A DNA stretch of 64,000 nucleotides from Palsa-892 sp035556215 (GCA_035556215.1 DATMFI010000001.1:1-64000); one strand, 5' to 3'. Positions 41,184 to 50,773 are shown, counted from the stretch's first letter. Notes: generated from the sequence alone by a model not told the origin. Numbers and translations: made by a program.

Positions 41184-41768
41184 TTAAAGTTTGGGCGCGG
41201 CGACTTTCGGCAGGGAAGCAAGATCGCCCGTTTTGGCCGAGGATTTCGCAAGATATTCGCGAACGAGCTTGCCGAGCCGCCGGTAGATTTCATTGCCGGT
41301 GCGATCGTCCGCCTGATGCACGCCCTCGCGCACCACGGCCCGCACCGCATCGACATGCGCGTCAATCAGCGTCATGGGAATGTGCGCGGTATCCGGCGCG
41401 CGGGTGATGAGCTGGCACAGCGAATCCGCGATCTTGCCGGCGAGGGGGTAGCCGAACACATCGGCATGGCCGATGACGTCGTGCGCCGAATTGAACAGTT
41501 GCTCGATCAGCGCCGGGGTCTTGCCTTTTTCACGGATTTCGCCGCGCACCGCTTCGAGCGTGTCGCATTCGGCATTCATCCAGCCGCGAAATTCCTTCTT
41601 GATCTGGTTGAGCGCGGTTTCGGCGCGCGCGATGGGATCGGTCGCGATCTCCATCGAGTCGCCGGTGCGGCTGACGAAGGATTTCAGACGGTTGGGCGGA
41701 ACGATGACGGTGTGGTCGTCGTATTGGGTTTCGCTGATGCGCGGATTCGGAAGATTGGTCTTCGCCAT
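41184..41768 (-). CDS. Hpt-like histidine phosphotransfer protein
   Basis: A 194-residue cytosolic protein with an Hpt-like four-helix segment. The phosphorylatable candidate is His96 in NSAHDVIGHADVFGYPLAG (compare the Hpt pattern AHxxKGxxxxxG). It follows the receiver gene by five bases and its ribosome site lies in the end of that gene, so translation is coupled. A stand-alone Hpt next to a receiver suggests a phosphorelay pair without its own histidine kinase. The pairing is inferred from position. Confidence 0.75.
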   Translation of the reverse strand: MAKTNLPNPRISETQYDDHTVIVPPNRLKSFVSRTGDSMEIATDPIARAETALNQIKKEFRGWMNAECDTLEAVRGEIREKGKTPALIEQLFNSAHDVIGHADVFGYPLAGKIADSLCQLITRAPDTAHIPMTLIDAHVDAVRAVVREGVHQADDRTGNEIYRRLGKLVREYLAKSSAKTGDLASLPKVAAPKL

Positions 41769-41773
41769 AGGAC

Positions 41774-42352
41774 TTACTCGGCGCTGGCGGCTGCCTTGCC
41801 GTTTTGTACGCGGCCGAGAATGCGGCTGTCGATCGGCGCGATCGGGATGGTCTCGGAGCCTTCTTCGCCCTTGCGGCGCTCCGGCCCGGAGTAGTTGGTG
41901 TTGACGTTGCGGCGCCGGTCGGGGCCGAAATAGGTCGCGGTCTTGATGAAGGGCCGCGGCGCAAGCACCACGCTCAAGATGCGCTCGTAGAGCGCTTTCG
42001 CGGCAATGGGCTTCGTCAGGAATTCGGTGACGCCGGCATCGCGCGCGCGCATGACGCGACTCTTCTCCGAATGGCCGGAGAGCATGATGATCGGCACATA
42101 CGGGTTCGCATTCGAATCCGGCTTGCGGATCATCTGCGTCAATTCGAGCCCGTCGAGAATCGGCATCGCCCAGTCGGTGATGACGATGTCGGGGTTATGG
42201 CTATTGAAACCCTCGAGCCCCGTTGCGCCGTCCTCTGCCTCGTAGATCTCGCGCGAGCCGAAGCCGTGCAGAAGCTGCCGCACGATGCGGCGCATGTGCA
42301 TATTGTCGTCGACGACGAGGAAACGCAGGCGCTGAAATTCGATCCGGATCAT
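41774..42352 (-). CDS. Single-domain response regulator with C-terminal tail
   Basis: A 192-residue protein with an N-terminal receiver domain (residues 8-130). Acidic pocket Asp15/Asp16, phosphorylation site Asp60 (VITDWAMPILDG) and Lys114 (FLTKPIAAKA) are all intact. The C-terminal tail (YFGPDRRRNVNTNYSGPERR, repeated FGPDRR/SGPERR) is low-complexity and holds no DNA-binding or enzymatic domain. It is first in an operon with the Hpt gene. A near-CtrA-type sequence lies about 60 bases upstream (42412-42426, TTAA-N7-GTAA). Confidence 0.9.
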   Translation of the reverse strand: MIRIEFQRLRFLVVDDNMHMRRIVRQLLHGFGSREIYEAEDGATGLEGFNSHNPDIVITDWAMPILDGLELTQMIRKPDSNANPYVPIIMLSGHSEKSRVMRARDAGVTEFLTKPIAAKALYERILSVVLAPRPFIKTATYFGPDRRRNVNTNYSGPERRKGEEGSETIPIAPIDSRILGRVQNGKAAASAE

Positions 42353-42451
42353 GGCTCGCTCCCGCAGCCGAGGAGCCGGCGCGGCTTCGACGCCATTGGG
42401 CCAAAACAGCGTTAATTTTTCGGTAATCGGGCTTTTGCGGCCGGACCGGCT

Positions 42452-43234
42452 TCAGCCGCCGAACTGCTCGGTCAGCACGCGCTCGTCCATGTTGCGGTTG
42501 GGATCGAACAGCATGGTCATGGAGGAGGTCTTGTCCATACGGACCCGCACCGCCACGACCGAGCGGACCTCGAAGTGATCGGCGACGGCGCTCACGGGGC
42601 GTTTCTCGGCTTCCAGCACCGCGATCTCGACGCGAGCGGTGTCCGGCAGCAGGGCGCCGCGCCAGCGCCGCGGCCGGAACGGGCTGATCGGGGTGAGGGC
42701 GAGGAGCGTTGCCGAGAGCGGCAGGATGGGGCCGTGGGCGGAGAAATTGTAGGCCGTGGAGCCCGCGGGGGTTGCGACCAGAATGCCGTCGGCAATCAGC
42801 TCGGGCAGGCGTACCTTGCCGTCGATCGAAAGCCGGAGTTTTGCGGCCTGGTGTTTCTCGCGCAGAAGCGAAACTTCATTGAGAGCGGGCGCCCGATACT
42901 GTTTTCCTTGATCATCGACCGCGTCCATGATGAGCGGATGGATGATCGCGCGCTGCGCGGCGGCGATCCGCTCCTTCAGATGGTCGAGCGAAAAGTCGTT
43001 CATCAGGAACGCAACCGAACCGCGGTTCATGCCGTAGATCGGCTTGCCGCTGTCGCGGAAGCGGTGGAGCGTTTGCAGCATCTGGCCGTCGCCACCGAGT
43101 GCGACGACGACATCGGCCTGCTCGGGCGCAGCATTGCCGTAGCGCTTCACGAGTTCGGCGCAGGCGGCCGCAGCCTCGTCATGCGGGCTCGCGACGAAGG
43201 CGATCTTGTCGTAGGTTTGCACAGGCCTATTCAT
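42452..43234 (-). CDS. nadK: NAD kinase
   Basis: A 260-residue enzyme that phosphorylates NAD+ to NADP+. The family motif GGDG is at residues 47-50 (VALGGDGQML), followed by the NAD-binding MNRGSVAFLMN segment and a second block DGILVATPAGSTAYNFSAHG. The start is ATG 43232-43234. It diverges from cutA, 15 bases apart. Intact length and motifs; identity secure. Confidence 0.97.
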   Translation of the reverse strand: MNRPVQTYDKIAFVASPHDEAAAACAELVKRYGNAAPEQADVVVALGGDGQMLQTLHRFRDSGKPIYGMNRGSVAFLMNDFSLDHLKERIAAAQRAIIHPLIMDAVDDQGKQYRAPALNEVSLLREKHQAAKLRLSIDGKVRLPELIADGILVATPAGSTAYNFSAHGPILPLSATLLALTPISPFRPRRWRGALLPDTARVEIAVLEAEKRPVSAVADHFEVRSVVAVRVRMDKTSSMTMLFDPNRNMDERVLTEQFGG

Positions 43235-43249
43235 GGATGCTGCAACGGA

Positions 43250-43576
43250 ATGAACGACGAACCGGTACTTTTATATACGACCTATCCATCGGTTGTCGAA
43301 GCCGAGGCGAGCGGGCGGAAAATCGTCGAAAGCGGTCTTGCGGCCTGCGTTAACGTTATTCCCGGCATGCGTTCGATCTATCGCTGGCAGGGCAAGGTCG
43401 AGCAGGCGGACGAGGCGGTGATGATCGTGAAGACGCGAATGTCGCTCGCGGAGAAGGTCACCGCCGCCGTCAAGTCGGGTCACAGCTACGAGACGCCGGC
43501 GGTGCTGGTGCTTCCCATTCTCGGCGGCAGCCAGCCCTATATCGACTGGCTGCTCGCCGAAACGAAAAGCGTTTAG
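43250..43576 (+). CDS. cutA: Divalent cation tolerance protein CutA
   Basis: A 108-residue trimeric PII-like fold protein. The family blocks are LLYTTYPSVVEAEASGRKI and VIPGMRSIYRWQGKVEQ with VMIVKTR, then HSYETPAVLVLPI. The start is ATG 43250. The cysteine in ACVNVIPG is conserved. CutA is linked to copper tolerance, although the exact function is unsettled. It shares a 15-base spacer with nadK and is convergent with the receptor gene, with only two bases between the ends. Confidence 0.93.
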   Translation: MNDEPVLLYTTYPSVVEAEASGRKIVESGLAACVNVIPGMRSIYRWQGKVEQADEAVMIVKTRMSLAEKVTAAVKSGHSYETPAVLVLPILGGSQPYIDWLLAETKSV

Positions 43577-43578
43577 GG

Positions 43579-45468
43579 TTAGAGCTTCATCTTCATGCCG
43601 ACGAGATAGGTTGCGGGCTGCCCGCGGAAACCGTACGGCGTTTCGTAGTGACGGTCGAAAATATTATCGCCGCGCACATAAACCGTCGTGGTGGCATTTA
43701 ACTCATAGGACAGGATTGCATTGACGATGGTGTAGCCGGGCACGTTCACGCGCGTTGCCGTGATAAAGTCCGAGAAATTATCCTGCATCACGCCGTTATA
43801 GACCATGTTGGCGGTGAAGCGCGTGCGCTGATCGGGCGACTTCAGCGTCGCGCTGAGGCTGCCGGAGTTTCTCGGGCGCAGGAGATCCTGCAGTCCGTCC
43901 GATTGATGCGCGTCGGTGTAGGTGTATGTCGCGTTGATCTGCAACCAGTCATACGGCGAATATTTCACCGAGGCTTCCACGCCCTCGCGCGGAGATATGC
44001 CGGGCAGGTTGACCGCCTGGATCAGGCCGGGGCCGGCGCTGACCGTGGCGATCATGTTCTGAAAGCGCGACGCGAAGTAGGTGACGTCGGTCACCAGCAC
44101 GCCCTTTATCCAGGTCTGCTCGATGCCGAAGTCCCAGCCCACCGACGACTCCGGCTGAAGACCGGGGTTCGGCACGAAAATCGAGAAGGCCGAATACATC
44201 TCGTTGAAGGTCGGGTTGGTGACGCCCTTGCCGATGCTCGAATGCAGGCGCGTGCCGGTGCCGAGCTTCTGCGAAGCGGTGAGGCGCCAGGTCGTCACGT
44301 CGGCGAACGTGTCGCTGAAATCGCGTCGCAAAGCGCCCGAAAGGCTAAGGCCCGTCGGCATTTCGATGATGTGCTCGAGCGCGACGCCGGTGCGGCCGCG
44401 TTCGGCATCGACGCCGCTCGTATCCTTGAAGGTTTCGGTGCGCTTGTCGACGAGGACGGATGTCGTGTTGGCGAAAACGCCGAGGTTGTAGTTGAGCGAG
44501 CCCTTGTAATCGGCGCCGCTGATATTCGATTTGGTGGCGTAGTAGTTGAACGGCGCGAAAGCCGGAATGTTGTCGGAATAGTTTTCCTGATTGGTATAGA
44601 CGCCGAAGCGCTGCACGAAATGGCCATCGAGCGCCTTGTGCGTGGCGGCAATCCGCGCGCTGTTATTCAAGAACGTGTCGTACTGATAACCGTCGGAGGG
44701 GGCGGTCGACATCAGGCCGGGATCGAGCTGGGCGAAGCGCCGCTGCGAGCGGAACGTGCCCTCGACGTTCAGATTCTCGTTGATGTCGGCGCCGAGCTTG
44801 GTCGATACCGAATAGGAGCGGTGGTCGTCTTTTTCGCTGCCGTTTCGCGCGATGTTGTAGCCGCCGGTCGAGAAGTTCTGCGCAGTGACGGCGCCATAAA
44901 GCGCGCCGTTCGAGCCGCGCACGCTGACGCTCTCCATGTTGGTGCCGCGTGAGCCGTATTCGGCGCGTGCGGTGACTTCAGGCTTCGCGAGACCGCGGCC
45001 GGACTTGGTGTAAATCGCGATCACACCCGAATGCGCGCTCGAGCCATAGATGCCGGACTGCGGCCCGCGCAGGATTTCGATGCGATCGATGTCGTCGAGG
45101 TGATAGTCGGCAAAATCGAAACCGAGATCGGACAGGTTCGCGACCGGAACGTCGTCGATCAGCACTTGCAAGTGGTTGGTTTCGCCGCCGCGAATACGAA
45201 TTTGTGTCAACCCGCCGCCGCTGCCCGTGGATATGACGGTGACACCCGGCACGATGCGCAAGGCGTCGGCGACATTCGTGAAGCCGCGGGCGCGCAGATC
45301 GTCACCCTTGAGCACCGTGTTGGAGGTGCCGACGCGGTCGGCTTCAACCGGCGTTTGACTTGCGGAGATGACGAGTTCGGGCAGGGTTTCCTGCGCGAGC
45401 GCCGCCGTGGCGGAAAGTCCGAGCAGGAAAGCTAGCGTGAACGTAGAGAAATTCGATTTGAAAGACAT
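43579..45468 (-). CDS. btuB: TonB-dependent vitamin B12 receptor (BtuB-like)
   Basis: A 629-residue outer membrane beta-barrel receptor. A signal peptide (MSFKSNFSTFTLAFLLGLSATAALAQ) precedes a TonB box-like ETLPELVISASQ and the plug domain (RVGTSNTVLKGDDLRARGF, LTQIRIRGGETNHLQVLIDD, GPQSGIYGSSAHSGVIAIYT). The barrel ends with the terminal KMKL motif. The start is ATG 45466-45468. A cobalamin riboswitch lies 195 bases upstream, so the receptor is switched off by adequate B12, which supports the BtuB assignment. No btuCDF genes are next to it. Confidence 0.93.
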   Translation of the reverse strand: MSFKSNFSTFTLAFLLGLSATAALAQETLPELVISASQTPVEADRVGTSNTVLKGDDLRARGFTNVADALRIVPGVTVISTGSGGGLTQIRIRGGETNHLQVLIDDVPVANLSDLGFDFADYHLDDIDRIEILRGPQSGIYGSSAHSGVIAIYTKSGRGLAKPEVTARAEYGSRGTNMESVSVRGSNGALYGAVTAQNFSTGGYNIARNGSEKDDHRSYSVSTKLGADINENLNVEGTFRSQRRFAQLDPGLMSTAPSDGYQYDTFLNNSARIAATHKALDGHFVQRFGVYTNQENYSDNIPAFAPFNYYATKSNISGADYKGSLNYNLGVFANTTSVLVDKRTETFKDTSGVDAERGRTGVALEHIIEMPTGLSLSGALRRDFSDTFADVTTWRLTASQKLGTGTRLHSSIGKGVTNPTFNEMYSAFSIFVPNPGLQPESSVGWDFGIEQTWIKGVLVTDVTYFASRFQNMIATVSAGPGLIQAVNLPGISPREGVEASVKYSPYDWLQINATYTYTDAHQSDGLQDLLRPRNSGSLSATLKSPDQRTRFTANMVYNGVMQDNFSDFITATRVNVPGYTIVNAILSYELNATTTVYVRGDNIFDRHYETPYGFRGQPATYLVGMKMKL

Positions 45469-45662
45469 GGTTCGCCCCCAGCGAATGTCGGGATTGGACA
45501 GGTCGCGGAGGCGCGAACGCAAGACGGACTTCCGGGTCCGGCGTTGTCACTCTCGAAATCGAAGGGCGTTTTCACTTTCGCGCTCCGCAACGGTTGACTT
45601 CAGGCAGTCACCGCTGCGGACGAGCCGCTCCATGCGCGCTTCCCGCACGCCGGATGGATGAC

Positions 45663-45850
45663 CAGTGCAGACCGGTCTCCTGGCTCGCGGGTATTCGCCC
45701 CGATCCGCCTTCCCGGACTCGCGTCCAGTGGCATTTGGATGGAGCAACCCGCCTACAGTTGCGGGAGCAGCCGCGGAATTGGCAAATAAATCAGTGCCTT
45801 ACCGCGTTCCCATATGGCCTGACCCCAAGAGATCAGGCCGTCTGCACCTG
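45663..45850 (-). promoter_or_regulatory. Cobalamin (adenosylcobalamin) riboswitch
   Basis: Read on the minus strand, GTGCAGAC-type P1 arms close the element (45840-45847 pairs with 45665-45672). Conserved elements follow in order: GGGAA (about 45813), the cytosine-rich CCCGCAACTGT segment, the B12 box GCCACTG (45726-45732) and GGGAAGGCGG with the terminal CGCGAGCCAGGAGACC block. The element precedes the btuB-type gene and should block its translation or transcription when B12 is present. Confidence 0.93.
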
Positions 45851-45904
45851 AGGGGATAAGATGCGACTGTTAGGGAGCTGTCAACTATCCAGGGCTGGAA
45901 AAAG

Positions 45905-45924
45905 ATATAAAGATATCTTTATAT
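45905..45924. promoter_or_regulatory. SahR-type operator upstream of metF-metH
   Basis: ATATAAAGAT followed by its exact reverse complement ATCTTTATAT, a perfect 20-base palindrome in a GC-rich genome, 69 bases before metF. The S-adenosylhomocysteine-responsive repressor SahR (ArsR family) binds sites of this general AT-rich form at methionine-cycle genes. I know the motif from memory, and no ArsR gene is adjacent here. Confidence 0.55.
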
Positions 45925-45992
45925 GACCTATATAAACGGGTTAGAAGCCTGCGTCCGGCAGACTGCCGCGATCCCGCTAACCGAGAGGCCAG

Positions 45993-46898
45993 ATGTCCGA
46001 ACCGATCCGCCAAAGCCGCGTGCGCCATAGCCCGATCTCGGTGTCGTTCGAATTCTTTCCGCCGAAAACACCGGAGATGGAAGCGACACTGTGGAACTCG
46101 ATCGAGCGGCTCGCGCCGCTGTCGCCGAATTTCGTTTCGGTGACTTATGGCGCGGCGGGCTCGACGCGCGAGCGAACGCATTCGACGATCGTGCGGATGC
46201 TGAAGGAGACGGACCTGAAACCGGCGGCGCATCTCACTTGCGTCGCTGCGACCAAGGAAGAGATCGACGAGGTCGTCAAAGGCTATTGGGACGCGGGCGT
46301 GCGTCACATCGTGGCGCTGCGCGGCGATCCGCCCGAAGGGCCGGGGACGAAATATGCGCCGCATCCCGGCGGCTACGCCTATACCAAAGATCTGATCGGC
46401 GGCCTGAAGAAGGCCGGCGACTTTGAGGTTTCGGTTTCGGCCTATCCGGAAAGACATCCGGAGAGCCCATCGGTCGAGTTCGAGCTCGATCTTCTGAAGG
46501 AAAAAGTGGACGCCGGCGCGAGCCGCGCGATCACGCAGTTCTTCTTCGATAACGAGGTCTATTTCCGCTACCTCGATAAAGTCCGGGCGCGCGGCATCAG
46601 CGTGCCGGTTGTGCCGGGCATTCTGCCGGTGCAAAATTTCAGCCAGGCGCGCAAGTTTGCCGAACAATGCGGCACTTCGGTGCCGGGATGGCTCGCGCGC
46701 CGCTTCGAAGGTCTCGACGACGATCCGGCGACGCGAAAACTGATCGCGGCTTCCGTCGCGGCCGAGCAGGTGCTCGACCTTGTCGATCGCGGCGTTCGCG
46801 ATTTCCATTTTTATACCTTGAACCGCGCAGATCTTGTCTACGCGGTTTGTCATCTCCTGGGTTTGAGACCCCAAGCCAGCAACGAGAAGGCGGCGTAA
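45993..46898 (+). CDS. metF: 5,10-methylenetetrahydrofolate reductase
   Basis: A 301-residue FAD enzyme that makes 5-methyltetrahydrofolate, the methyl donor used by MetH. The TIM-barrel motifs are SFEFFPPKTPEME at residues 12-24, then FVSVTYGAAGSTRERTH and the FAD-contact block HIVALRGDPPEGPGTKY. The start is ATG 45993 with GAGAGG upstream. It ends in TAATG, overlapping the metH start, so the two are translated together. Confidence 0.96.
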   Translation: MSEPIRQSRVRHSPISVSFEFFPPKTPEMEATLWNSIERLAPLSPNFVSVTYGAAGSTRERTHSTIVRMLKETDLKPAAHLTCVAATKEEIDEVVKGYWDAGVRHIVALRGDPPEGPGTKYAPHPGGYAYTKDLIGGLKKAGDFEVSVSAYPERHPESPSVEFELDLLKEKVDAGASRAITQFFFDNEVYFRYLDKVRARGISVPVVPGILPVQNFSQARKFAEQCGTSVPGWLARRFEGLDDDPATRKLIAASVAAEQVLDLVDRGVRDFHFYTLNRADLVYAVCHLLGLRPQASNEKAA

Positions 46899-49800
46899 TG
46901 AGCGATTTACCGAAAGTGGACGGAGCCGAAGTCAAACGCGCGCTGAACGAAGCGGCGCGCGAACGCATTCTCGTGCTCGACGGCGCGATGGGCACGATGA
47001 TCCAGGCGCTCGGCTTCGACGAGACGGCCTTTCGCGGCGCGCGCTTCGACGCATGGAATCGCGAAGTAAAGGGCAACAACGATCTTCTGAACATCACGCA
47101 GCCGGCGGCGATCCGCGAGATCCACCACAAATACTTCAAGGCCGGCGCCGACATCGTCGAGACGAATACGTTCTCCTCGACGCGCATCGCGCAAGCCGAT
47201 TACGGCATGGAGGAGATCGCTTACGAGCTGAACGTCATGGGCGCGAAGCTCGCGCGCGAGGCCGCCGAGCTTGCGCAGAAGGAAGACGGCAAACGCCGCT
47301 TCGTTGCGGGCGCGCTTGGGCCGACGAACCGCACGGCGTCGATTTCGCCGGACGTTTCCAATCCCGGTTTCCGCGCCGTTACCTTCGATCAGCTGGTCGA
47401 AGCTTATTACGAGCAGGCGCGCGGCCTCGCGGACGGCGGCGCCGAGATCATGCTCGTCGAGACGATCTTCGATACGCTGAACGCCAAGGCGGCGATCTTC
47501 GCGATTGAAAAGCTTTACGCCGAGCGCGGCATTCGCCTGCCGGTGATGATCTCCGGCACGATCACCGATTTGTCGGGCCGCACGCTGTCGGGCCAGACGC
47601 CGGCGGCGTTCTGGAATTCGGTTTCGCATGCCGAGCCGTTTTCGATCGGTCTCAACTGCGCGCTTGGCGCGAAGGAAATGCGCGCACATATCGCGGAGCT
47701 CGGCCGTGTCGCCGATACGCTGGTCTGCGCCTATCCCAACGCGGGCCTGCCCAACGAATTCGGCCGCTACGACGAGAGCCCGGAATTCATGGCGGGCCTG
47801 CTCGAGGAGTTCGCATCCTCGGGCCTCGTCAATATCGTCGGCGGCTGCTGCGGCACGACGCCCGAGCACATTCAGGCGATTGCTGAAATCGTGAAGGACA
47901 AGGCGCCGCGCACGGTGCCGGAAGTTCCGCAGCGCCTGCGGCTATCGGGCCTTGAGCCGTTTGAGCTCACGCCGGAAATTCCGTTCGTCAATGTCGGCGA
48001 ACGCACCAACGTCACGGGTTCGGCGAAATTCCGGAAGCTCATCAAGGAAAACGACCTCACAGCGGCGCTCGCCATCGCGCGCGATCAGGTCGAAAACGGC
48101 GCGCAGGTCATCGACGTCAACATGGACGAAGGCCTGCTCGACTCCGAAAAGGCGATGGTGAATTTCCTCAACCTCATCGCGTCGGAGCCGGATATCGCCA
48201 AGGTGCCGATCATGATCGACTCCTCGAAGTGGTCGATCATCGAAGCCGGCCTGAAGTGCGTGCAGGGCAAGAGCATCGTCAACTCGATCTCGATGAAAGA
48301 GGGCGAGGAGGTTTTCAGGCATCACGCCCGGCTGGTGCGTGCCTATGGCGCGGCGGTTGTCGTGATGGCCTTCGACGAGCAGGGCCAGGCCGATACGTTC
48401 GAGCGCAAGACGCAGATTTGCGCGCGGGCCTACAAGATTCTCACCGAGGAAGTCGGCTTCCCGCCCGAAGACATCATCTTCGACCCGAACATCTTCGCGG
48501 TCGCGACGGGCATTGAGGAACATTCCAATTACGGCGTCACCTTCATCGAGGCGGCGAGATGGATCCGCGAGAATCTGCCGCATGTTCACATCTCGGGCGG
48601 CGTCTCGAACCTCTCGTTTTCGTTCCGCGGCAACGAGGCCGTGCGCGAGGCGATGCATGCGGTCTTTCTCTATCATGCGATCAAGGCCGGCATGGACATG
48701 GGCATCGTCAACGCGGGTCAGCTCGCGGTCTATGACGATCTCAAACCGGAGCTGCGCGAAGCCTGCGAGGATGTCGTGCTCAACCGGCGCCCGGACGCGA
48801 CCGAGCGGCTGCTCTCGCTTGCCGAGCAATACAAGGGCGGCGGCAAGGAGAAGAAGGAAGCCGATCTTTCGTGGCGCGAAGGAACGGTGGAGGAGCGCAT
48901 TTCGCACGCGCTGGTGAACGGCATCACGCAGTTCATCGAACAGGATACCGAAGAAGCGCGGCAGAAGGCCGAGCGTCCGCTCCATGTCATCGAGGGCCCG
49001 CTGATGGCCGGCATGAATATCGTCGGCGATCTCTTCGGCTCAGGCAAGATGTTCCTGCCGCAGGTGGTGAAGTCGGCGCGCGTCATGAAGCAGGCGGTGG
49101 CTTACCTGCTGCCGTTCATGGAAAAAGAAAAAGAAGAGAAGGGCTACGCCGACGAGCCGCCGCCGGGCAAGATTTTGCTCGCGACGGTCAAGGGCGACGT
49201 CCATGACATCGGCAAGAACATCGTCGGCGTCGTGCTGCAGTGTAACAATTATCAGGTCATCGATCTCGGCGTGATGGTGCCGGTGCAGAAGATTCTGGAA
49301 ACGGCACGCAAGGAGAAGGTCGATATCATCGGCCTTTCGGGCCTGATCACGCCGTCGCTCGACGAGATGTGCAACGTCGCGGCCGAAATGGAACGCGAAG
49401 GCTTCGACCTGCCGCTCCTGATCGGCGGGGCGACGACAAGCCGCGTGCATACCGCGGTCAAGGTCGCGCCGAATTACGTGCGCGGGCAGGCGGTCTATGT
49501 CACCGACGCGAGCCGCGCGGTCGGCGTCGTCTCGACGCTGCTCAACCCTGAGCAGCGCAAGCAATATATGTCCGAAACCCGCGCCGAATACGAGAAACTC
49601 GCGGATGCCCATGCACGCGCCGAGGACAACAAGGCGCGCGCGCCGATCGCACAGGCGCGCGAGAACGGGCTCAAGCTCGATTTCTCGAACTACACGCCGC
49701 CAAAGCCGAAATTCCTCGGCACGCGCTATTTCAAGAAATACGACCTCGCGGAATTGACGCGCACGATCGACTGGACGCCGTTCTTCCAGTCGTGGGAGCT

Positions 49801-50644
49801 GAAGGGCGCATTCCCGCGCATCCTTGAAGACGAAAAGTACGGCGCCGCGGCGCGCGGGCTTTATGAAGACGCGCAGAAGATGCTCGAGCGCATGGTGAAG
49901 GAAAACTGGGTCGAGGCGCGCGCGGCAATCGGTTTCTGGCCGGCCAATGCCGACGGCGACGATGTCGTGCTGTTCAAGGACGATACGCGCAAGGAAAAGA
50001 TCGCGACGCTGCATACGCTGCGCCAGCAGATGGCGCGCACGGGCGGCGGGCGAGCCAATCTTGCGCTCGCGGATTACGTCGCGCCGCTCTCAACCGGCGT
50101 GCCGGATTATGTCGGCGCCTTCGTCGTCACCGCCGGCATCGGCGAGGTCGAGAGATCGCAAGCGCTCAAGGGCCAGAACAATGATTATGATGCGATCCTG
50201 ATGAAGGCGCTCTCCGATCGTCTCGCGGAGTCGTTTGCCGAGCGGATGCACCAGCGCGTGCGCACCGAGTTTTGGGGTTATGCGCCGGACGAGAAGCTGA
50301 CGAACGACGAGCTGATCGAGGAGAAGTATCGCGGCATCCGGCCGGCGCCGGGGTATCCGGCGCAACCGGATCACACCGAGAAGGGCATACTGTTCAAGCT
50401 TCTCGATGCGCAAAAGCAGATCGGCGTCGAGATCACCGAAAGCTTCGCGATGTGGCCGGGCGCCTCGGTGTCGGGCTTCTACTATTCGCATCCCGAAAGC
50501 GCTTACTTCGGCGTTGGGCGTATCGACCGCGATCAGGTCGAGGACTATGCGAGGCGCAAGGGCATGACGGTGAAGGAAATCGAGAAGTGGCTCGCGCCTT
50601 CGCTCTCGTACAATCCGGCGCGTCTCGCGCGCGAAGTGGCATAG
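46898..50644 (+). CDS. metH: Cobalamin-dependent methionine synthase
   Basis: A 1248-residue enzyme that moves a methyl group from methyltetrahydrofolate through cobalamin to homocysteine. Modules in order: homocysteine-binding barrel with the zinc ligands (FSIGLNCALGAKEM, VGGCCGTTPEH), pterin-binding barrel (FVNVGERTNVTGSAKFRKLI), cobalamin domain with the axial His in DVHDIGKNIV, and the C-terminal SAM-binding reactivation domain ending VKEIEKWLAPSLSYNPARL. The start overlaps the metF stop. The upstream open frame to 46667 is out of phase with metF and not real. B12 dependence fits the adjacent riboswitch-controlled receptor. Confidence 0.97.
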   Translation: MSDLPKVDGAEVKRALNEAARERILVLDGAMGTMIQALGFDETAFRGARFDAWNREVKGNNDLLNITQPAAIREIHHKYFKAGADIVETNTFSSTRIAQADYGMEEIAYELNVMGAKLAREAAELAQKEDGKRRFVAGALGPTNRTASISPDVSNPGFRAVTFDQLVEAYYEQARGLADGGAEIMLVETIFDTLNAKAAIFAIEKLYAERGIRLPVMISGTITDLSGRTLSGQTPAAFWNSVSHAEPFSIGLNCALGAKEMRAHIAELGRVADTLVCAYPNAGLPNEFGRYDESPEFMAGLLEEFASSGLVNIVGGCCGTTPEHIQAIAEIVKDKAPRTVPEVPQRLRLSGLEPFELTPEIPFVNVGERTNVTGSAKFRKLIKENDLTAALAIARDQVENGAQVIDVNMDEGLLDSEKAMVNFLNLIASEPDIAKVPIMIDSSKWSIIEAGLKCVQGKSIVNSISMKEGEEVFRHHARLVRAYGAAVVVMAFDEQGQADTFERKTQICARAYKILTEEVGFPPEDIIFDPNIFAVATGIEEHSNYGVTFIEAARWIRENLPHVHISGGVSNLSFSFRGNEAVREAMHAVFLYHAIKAGMDMGIVNAGQLAVYDDLKPELREACEDVVLNRRPDATERLLSLAEQYKGGGKEKKEADLSWREGTVEERISHALVNGITQFIEQDTEEARQKAERPLHVIEGPLMAGMNIVGDLFGSGKMFLPQVVKSARVMKQAVAYLLPFMEKEKEEKGYADEPPPGKILLATVKGDVHDIGKNIVGVVLQCNNYQVIDLGVMVPVQKILETARKEKVDIIGLSGLITPSLDEMCNVAAEMEREGFDLPLLIGGATTSRVHTAVKVAPNYVRGQAVYVTDASRAVGVVSTLLNPEQRKQYMSETRAEYEKLADAHARAEDNKARAPIAQARENGLKLDFSNYTPPKPKFLGTRYFKKYDLAELTRTIDWTPFFQSWELKGAFPRILEDEKYGAAARGLYEDAQKMLERMVKENWVEARAAIGFWPANADGDDVVLFKDDTRKEKIATLHTLRQQMARTGGGRANLALADYVAPLSTGVPDYVGAFVVTAGIGEVERSQALKGQNNDYDAILMKALSDRLAESFAERMHQRVRTEFWGYAPDEKLTNDELIEEKYRGIRPAPGYPAQPDHTEKGILFKLLDAQKQIGVEITESFAMWPGASVSGFYYSHPESAYFGVGRIDRDQVEDYARRKGMTVKEIEKWLAPSLSYNPARLAREVA

Positions 50645-50654
50645 TCCGTTGTCG

Positions 50655-50671
50655 ATTAGATGAATTCTAAT
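50655..50671. promoter_or_regulatory. Irr-type iron control element
   Basis: ATTAGATGAATTCTAAT, 17 bases, similar to the rhizobial ICE pattern TTTAGAA-N3-TTCTAAA; within a larger inverted repeat GATTAGA-N5-TCTAATC (50654-50672). It lies 11 bases after metH and about 100 bases before the cupredoxin-FTR1 pair. Control by Irr or a related Fur-family protein is inferred. Confidence 0.5.
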
Positions 50672-50773
50672 CTTCAATCGCGAACATTTGTCTTTCGAAT
50701 TTTCTGCTATTTATCCGATAACGGCATGACACCGAGTGGTGTATGCCGCTGCGGATAGATTGGGACTCATGAC

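Noticed and set aside
46667..46897. Open frame extending metH upstream
   Set aside because: It overlaps metF and lacks family similarity; metH starts at the TAATG junction.
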